Assembly: GCF_000002235.5 (NCBI RefSeq)
Contig: NW_022145606.1
Span: forward strand, 16,880,254 to 16,944,253
Origin: Strongylocentrotus purpuratus
Lineage: Eukaryota > Echinodermata > Echinoidea > Camarodonta > Strongylocentrotidae
Direction: 5' to 3'
Length of the DNA stretch: 64,000 nucleotides
How positions within the stretch are numbered: the first letter of the stretch is position 1; every line of letters begins with the position of its first letter. Below, piece after piece: positions 42,255-48,492 of this stretch. The notes beneath the pieces are model-generated. The model worked only from the letters and a program-made list of their open reading frames with translations, had not been told where the DNA came from and made no database searches. The position numbers and the translations under genes were made by a program.

Positions 42255-45200
42255 ACAAATAACAAAAAATAGGAGGCGGCCCCCAAAAAGGAAGCGGGCG
42301 GGGACGATCAACATGAAATCAATTTTACATGGCCTAATGCTGCGCAAAAATTCAATCAGTTTAATCTTGGCCATCACAAGAAGTGGGTTATTGATGTAGA
42401 CAAATACTCATGTACCTTTTTCAACTCTTTTCATGTATGTTATTACCATAGAAGAAAAAAAGCCAGTCAGTCACTCAATAGTGTCTGACAGTGAAGTCTA
42501 GCAAGTAAACGGTTTTCCTTGCATAATTTGAATATGAGGACACTGCTAACGTTTAAATTTCACAGATAGGACATACATGACATATTCATAATTCCTGCAA
42601 AGTTCTACAGAATTTGAGGTTGGCTGCAAAAGGGACATAGTACCTTTAATACAAAGTTTTCACCAACATCGAACATCATTTTAATTTAGCTGATCAATTT
42701 AATAGCAGAAGTACATGTACATGTACCTGTGAAGCTATTTAAAAGTACTATGAGACAACATTTCATGGATTAAGTCAGAAATATCGAATATTACATGTAT
42801 AAACTAACTTCCATAGTGATTTCAGACCCAATTATCGATATACACGACATCAGAATGTACAATAAAAAGCCTGCGAGGCAGTGAGAGTAGACTATCATCT
42901 AGCTGGTCTTGAGTTAGAGGTCATTTAAGGTCAAAGTGAGGAATGTGGAGGAATGTGGGCATCTTTAATGTGTGTGTGTGTGTGTTTTTTTCCAACACAA
43001 ATATAATTACGATAGACTAAAAATCCTTCATTATGTACTAAATTTGTCATAAACCTAAATTATGGTTATGTACATGTACTACCAGTACTGTTCAATATCA
43101 AGTTCATCTCGTGTTAAAATTTAAGCTATTTGATCCTTTCTAGGTAGTCATATATACTTACATGTAGCTGTAGTGTAGTAGTTGATAATAATTTACCTTC
43201 TTTTAGCTTTAGAATGCACACTCTCTAGCAAAAACCCAAGCTACCCCACCCCCCCCTTATTATTCTAAAACCATGGCTAAATATACATGTTTGTTCCAGT
43301 AATGTTTCAGTATTAAGAATAAAGCATTCATTTTGAACAAAAATTACATCAAGACAGCTCATCAAAAACCAAACTCAAAACATTCAAAACATGTACTGTA
43401 TGTATCCAAGAGGGCAAGAGGCTGGTGTAAACTACATAGAATGTGTACACGTACATGTACTGTACATAACTGGATTCAAAACTGATAAAAACCACAATGT
43501 TGACATTATTCTACCTGTCTCTATATTTGCCCTTTTACCTTTTGGGCTGAAGTGTGTAGGGGATTAATTTCAAATTGCATGCATTTGACATTAGCATAGA
43601 TCAACATAGAGTACATGTAGAATCATAGATCATCGTGTACATGTACATGTATGTCGGTTGTATTTAGAAGGGTTGCAAAGGAGGGAAATGTCGGCCTACA
43701 CAAGTCAATCATCCAAAGTTTAAAGGTACAGGTGTACATGTATATATCGGTTCTGGTCATGCGATTGCATTGTGAAAGAAATGTTGTGGAATCGATCAGA
43801 AAAGGTTGATCATCTACATGTAGCATAAAGTATTGGTGTGTATATACTGCAAGGTTCTGGAATCATCAAAATGATAAGAGATTTGGCCCAGTCTTGGTAA
43901 AGTTACAAGCACTGTACATAGAAAGATGTACATGAATATGGGACTATACAGTGTATCTATCCAGTCCTGATAGATATAATAATTTACCAAATATATCAAT
44001 TAGTAGGTGGTTTCCTGGCAAAATGTGTATCATCACGTATTACTAGTCAAAACATATTCTTCCACATGATTGGTAATAAGAGCTTCCATTTCATTTTTTG
44101 AGAGGGGGGGTTGGGTCGTTTCCAAAACTGGTCCTTACCTTTAATAATTATGTTGGACTTCATAGAAGCAGAAAAATAGTGGAAAAGGTCAGTGAAATTT
44201 TCAGCAAATACCGATTGAACATAAAGAAGGTCTGCATTTTTGAAGTTGTGATCAATCAAATACAAATTAGCAATTTGAAGTAACCGAAAAAACACAGAAC
44301 AGAATATATTCAGAGACGCCACGTTCAAAGATCAGCTATGCGTGACATTTTCATGACTCACATACACATCCAACTGTAGAGCTTATAGTGTTTTTTCGAA
44401 ATCGCGCAAGCCCGTCGTGCGTGAGAGCGTTTCCAGACCCTCGAAATGAGTGACACTTGGTAGCTCTGTTTATTCGTTCATGTAGGCACCTATAGAAATT
44501 AAATCAAGTAGCCCAACTTTTCCCAAGTTGAAAATAATCAGTGCCACTTACTGGCTTACATGTTTCTCAGTCATAAGGTTAGATCTACAGTGTACACCTA
44601 CATATTAGTACAGTTAAAGATTGAATAATGTATACCCTTTAGGGCCTTACCAAGTTTTGTCATTTGTTAAAGTATGTGAGTAATGTGTTTGTCCCGAATT
44701 GTATTTCTGGAGAACGTGACACATTAAAGCTTACATCTAAAAGTATTCAACAAAGGCCATAATTCAACCAGTCCACCTTTCATTCTTGAGGTAGGAAAAA
44801 TACAAAAAATATCAAATTTACAAGGAGCATGATTAATTCAGTTGTTAAAGCCCCTCTAAAGTGTCGGGAGCCCCAAAAATAGCATGGCAAAATTTCAATT
44901 AAATTGTATCATAAAGTGAAAGAGGATGTCATTTAAGACACATTTCTGCAAGGATTTTCAAAACAAATGTGTTTGAAGTCGAATATTGATGAAAGAATAC
45001 AAAATTTAGGTTTTCAGCAGGCGTACATGTACAACAGAAAAAACGAATTATTTCTCTTTTATATCCATGTTTGTCTTCAAACACATTTGTTGGGAGGAAA
45101 TCTGCGCAGAAGTGTGTTTCAAATGACATCCTCTTTCACATTATGATACAATTCAAGTGAAATGTTGTAATCAAATTTGTGGGGAATTTGGGACTCCCAA

Positions 45201-48200
45201 CACTGTGGGGCTTTTACACACTGTACACTATGACCCTACCATGTGAGATGTACTTTTTCATTTGATGGGCTTGCAGTTGTCTGGTTATCTACATGTTTCT
45301 AAAAACATTAAACAAAGTGGTTATTAATTGTAGGGGTACATATATTTGTATTCAATTACTTAATTCATTTTTGTTCATTTTGATTTCCTATCAATTTTTA
45401 TATTATCAATTCCACCCCTCCCACCCCCCCCCCCACATTCCTTTTTTCTCTCTCTCTCGCTCTCTTTCTCACTCTCTCTCTCCTCAGTTTCTCCATGACA
45501 CTATGGATACCTCCTAAATGCATTTGATTTTATTTAATTTCTGCTAAAATTACTGGAATAACACGCAGTATGTAGACAGAATGGCAGATTAGTGTCATAC
45601 CACATATTAGATACAACAAAACCATAATGTTACTTAAATACTGTACATAATGTAATATATACTTCAGCAGGATGTATTGTAAATGTGTGTCAACTTTTGT
45701 TTCACGCCTCATTTTCTTAAACTCTGGCAGGAAATTATATATTTCGCAAAGACGGATTACAGTATGGCTAGTTGCAATTACAGGAAATACCAGGCTCATT
45801 TCAGAAGCTCCAAGTCAGGATTACATGTGAACATGGGTGCAGGATTACAGGAAATAAAGGAGACAAGCCTGTCCTCACTAGCTCGAGATTGCCAAATATC
45901 CTGCTATTTGAACTATCCCGATCGCAAACTATCTAGCTAATTTGCGTCTTCATCAGCTCGAAGTTGCAAATAGCGGGATATTTGGTCGGGATTGTCATCC
46001 CCAGATATCTTGGGATAGTTTGCAAAATATCCCACTATTTGGCAAAATATCCAGCTATTTGTCCAGTGCGTCTTCACCAGACCGAAGACTCGCACTATGC
46101 GCGAACGCTGAGCAAATATCTCGAGCTTATTTCTCAAGGTCGAGTTTCGAGTTTTGAGGTCGAATCTCGAGCTGATGAAGACGCGATTTGTAACTTTGGG
46201 ATTATTTCCCACTTAGAAATAGCGGGCTATTTGGCAATCTCGAGATGATGATGACGGGCCTATGGAACTCGAGACATTTCTAATGTAAACATGAACACTT
46301 TGATGTGCAGTATGCTCACTTATCCTTATACTGGATGGCTCTTAATACCGAATACCTCATAAATTACCGTATAATTATCTTCTTTATTTTTTTGCTATGT
46401 GTTTTGTTATGTTCTTTTGTATTTGTTTCTTATCATATGTTTGTTAGTTTGTTTTTGCTTCGTTGTTGTTGCTGTTGGTGTTTTTGTTTTTCTCTGGTTA
46501 GTGTCAATATCCTCTCAGGGTTTGGTGTGCTTTCATGTACACGTACACTGCACACTTGTACATCACACTCATAATACTTGTAGCTTTCTTCTGAATGGTG
46601 ACTAGGCTATTGCATTCCCCGATCAAATATAATTTGTAGTGTGACTTTATGCAACTTTGATGTTTGTGTAACTTTCATTGTTTCTTTTTATGTATGTATT
46701 TTTCATTGTTTTGCTTTTAAAAATGATGTTCGTATTACTGAATCGGTTATTGCTACTGTTGTTTTTTCTCATTGGATAGAGCGTCTCTTACATGTATCTT
46801 TTACCTCGTGCAAAATCTTGTACCATTGCACCCATGGTCATTCACTATTTGTATTTGGTCACACTGACCTACCACTCTCATCTTACTCATGATCAATCTC
46901 AGGAATGCATCACCTGAGGAGTTAGATCCCTTCTCCAGGAGGCAGTGGTAGATGTTACATTAAAGATAAAGTTGAGTTCAGGTGGGTGTTTCACAAAGAT
47001 CCTAAGTTGAACTTAACTCTAAGTTGGACTTAACAATGATGGAAAGCCGTCAGCTTCTTTGAAAATATTTTGTGAAAGTCATTCAAAAGGCATAAGATGT
47101 TCTTTAATATCATTCATATTTTGATTAACAAGAAGATTTCATGTTCTTGATGTGAAATTTATGAAAAGTCTATAATACTTAAAGTTTTGCTTTGAATATA
47201 TTTTATTTCAAGGCTACAAATGGCTCTCCATAATTTTGAAGTCCAACTTAGAGTTAAGTTCAACTTAGGATCTTTGTTAAACACCCCCCTGGTCATACGA
47301 TTGTATTGTGAAAGAAACGGTGTGGAATAGATCAGAAAAAGTTGATCATGAAGTATATCAGTATTGGTGTGTACTGCAGGGTTCTGAAGTTGTCAAAATG
47401 ACAAGAAATTTGGCCCAGTCGTGGTAAACTAACAAGGACTGTACACAGAAAGAGGTATATGGGACTACACAAACATGTGGCATAAAATTTGGGTTTTATG
47501 TTTAAGCTGTTATACTTGTCATATTTAGAAAATTAAAGCATTTGAAGCATTTTTTCTTCCACACTTGCATAATAAAAATGCATAAAAACAACGCTCAAAC
47601 TATTTTTCACCTCTCCCCAGAACTCAACCTTCTCTTTAAGCAAGGCGGTGTCACTTAAGACCTACTGTTGGTTCAATTTAAAACCTGGGCAACAACCTAA
47701 CTCCTCAGCTTACACAGATGAACATCTACATGTTCATGTACCAGTATGCAGTGTTCATTGTATTACAGTATGTAGTTTAACTCATTACTTTAATAATAAT
47801 AATAGTAATAATAGCCTAATAGTCCACTCCAAATTTTATTAAACCGAAACGGAAATTCTTTTTGCCCAACTGATCGTGAGCCCGGCAGCCACTGAGCAGC
47901 GCCAGATCGACGTTGCTCTATCCCTTATTGTTGAACGCCAAACAAGGTAGCAACAACTCCCATCTTTTAACGTCTTTTGGTATGACGCGGCCGGGGTTCG
48001 AACCCACGACCTCCCGGTAGTGAGGCGGACGCTCTACTGACTGAGCCAATACTCCAGTAAACATGTAATCAAAATTTTCTTAAACAGATCATATTTACAT
48101 GTACATGCTGATATCAAAGATTTCCAATAGGGTTTTCAGGGAAATCGTTCTCCTTGGGTTCTCAAAGCCTTTCCTACATGTTACCATTCTGGTCTGTAAA

Positions 48201-48448
48201 TTACATGTACATGTACACTGTACTGGCAAGTACTCATTATTATTTTGTCAAAATTTGACACAATGTCTGGGAATATGGGGCTTTTTTTCTTTCTTTCTTC
48301 GTTCGTTGATGACATTGCCTTCGATTTTTACTAGCGATAACCGTGGGATAAACAATTATGAAAAGATAGTCTCCTAAATTTCCTAGGATTTTGTTACAAT
48401 ATAACTTTATAAGTTTAACGTTAGAATAAGTCAACTAGGTCTAGATTT

Positions 48449-48492
<44 letters not shown>
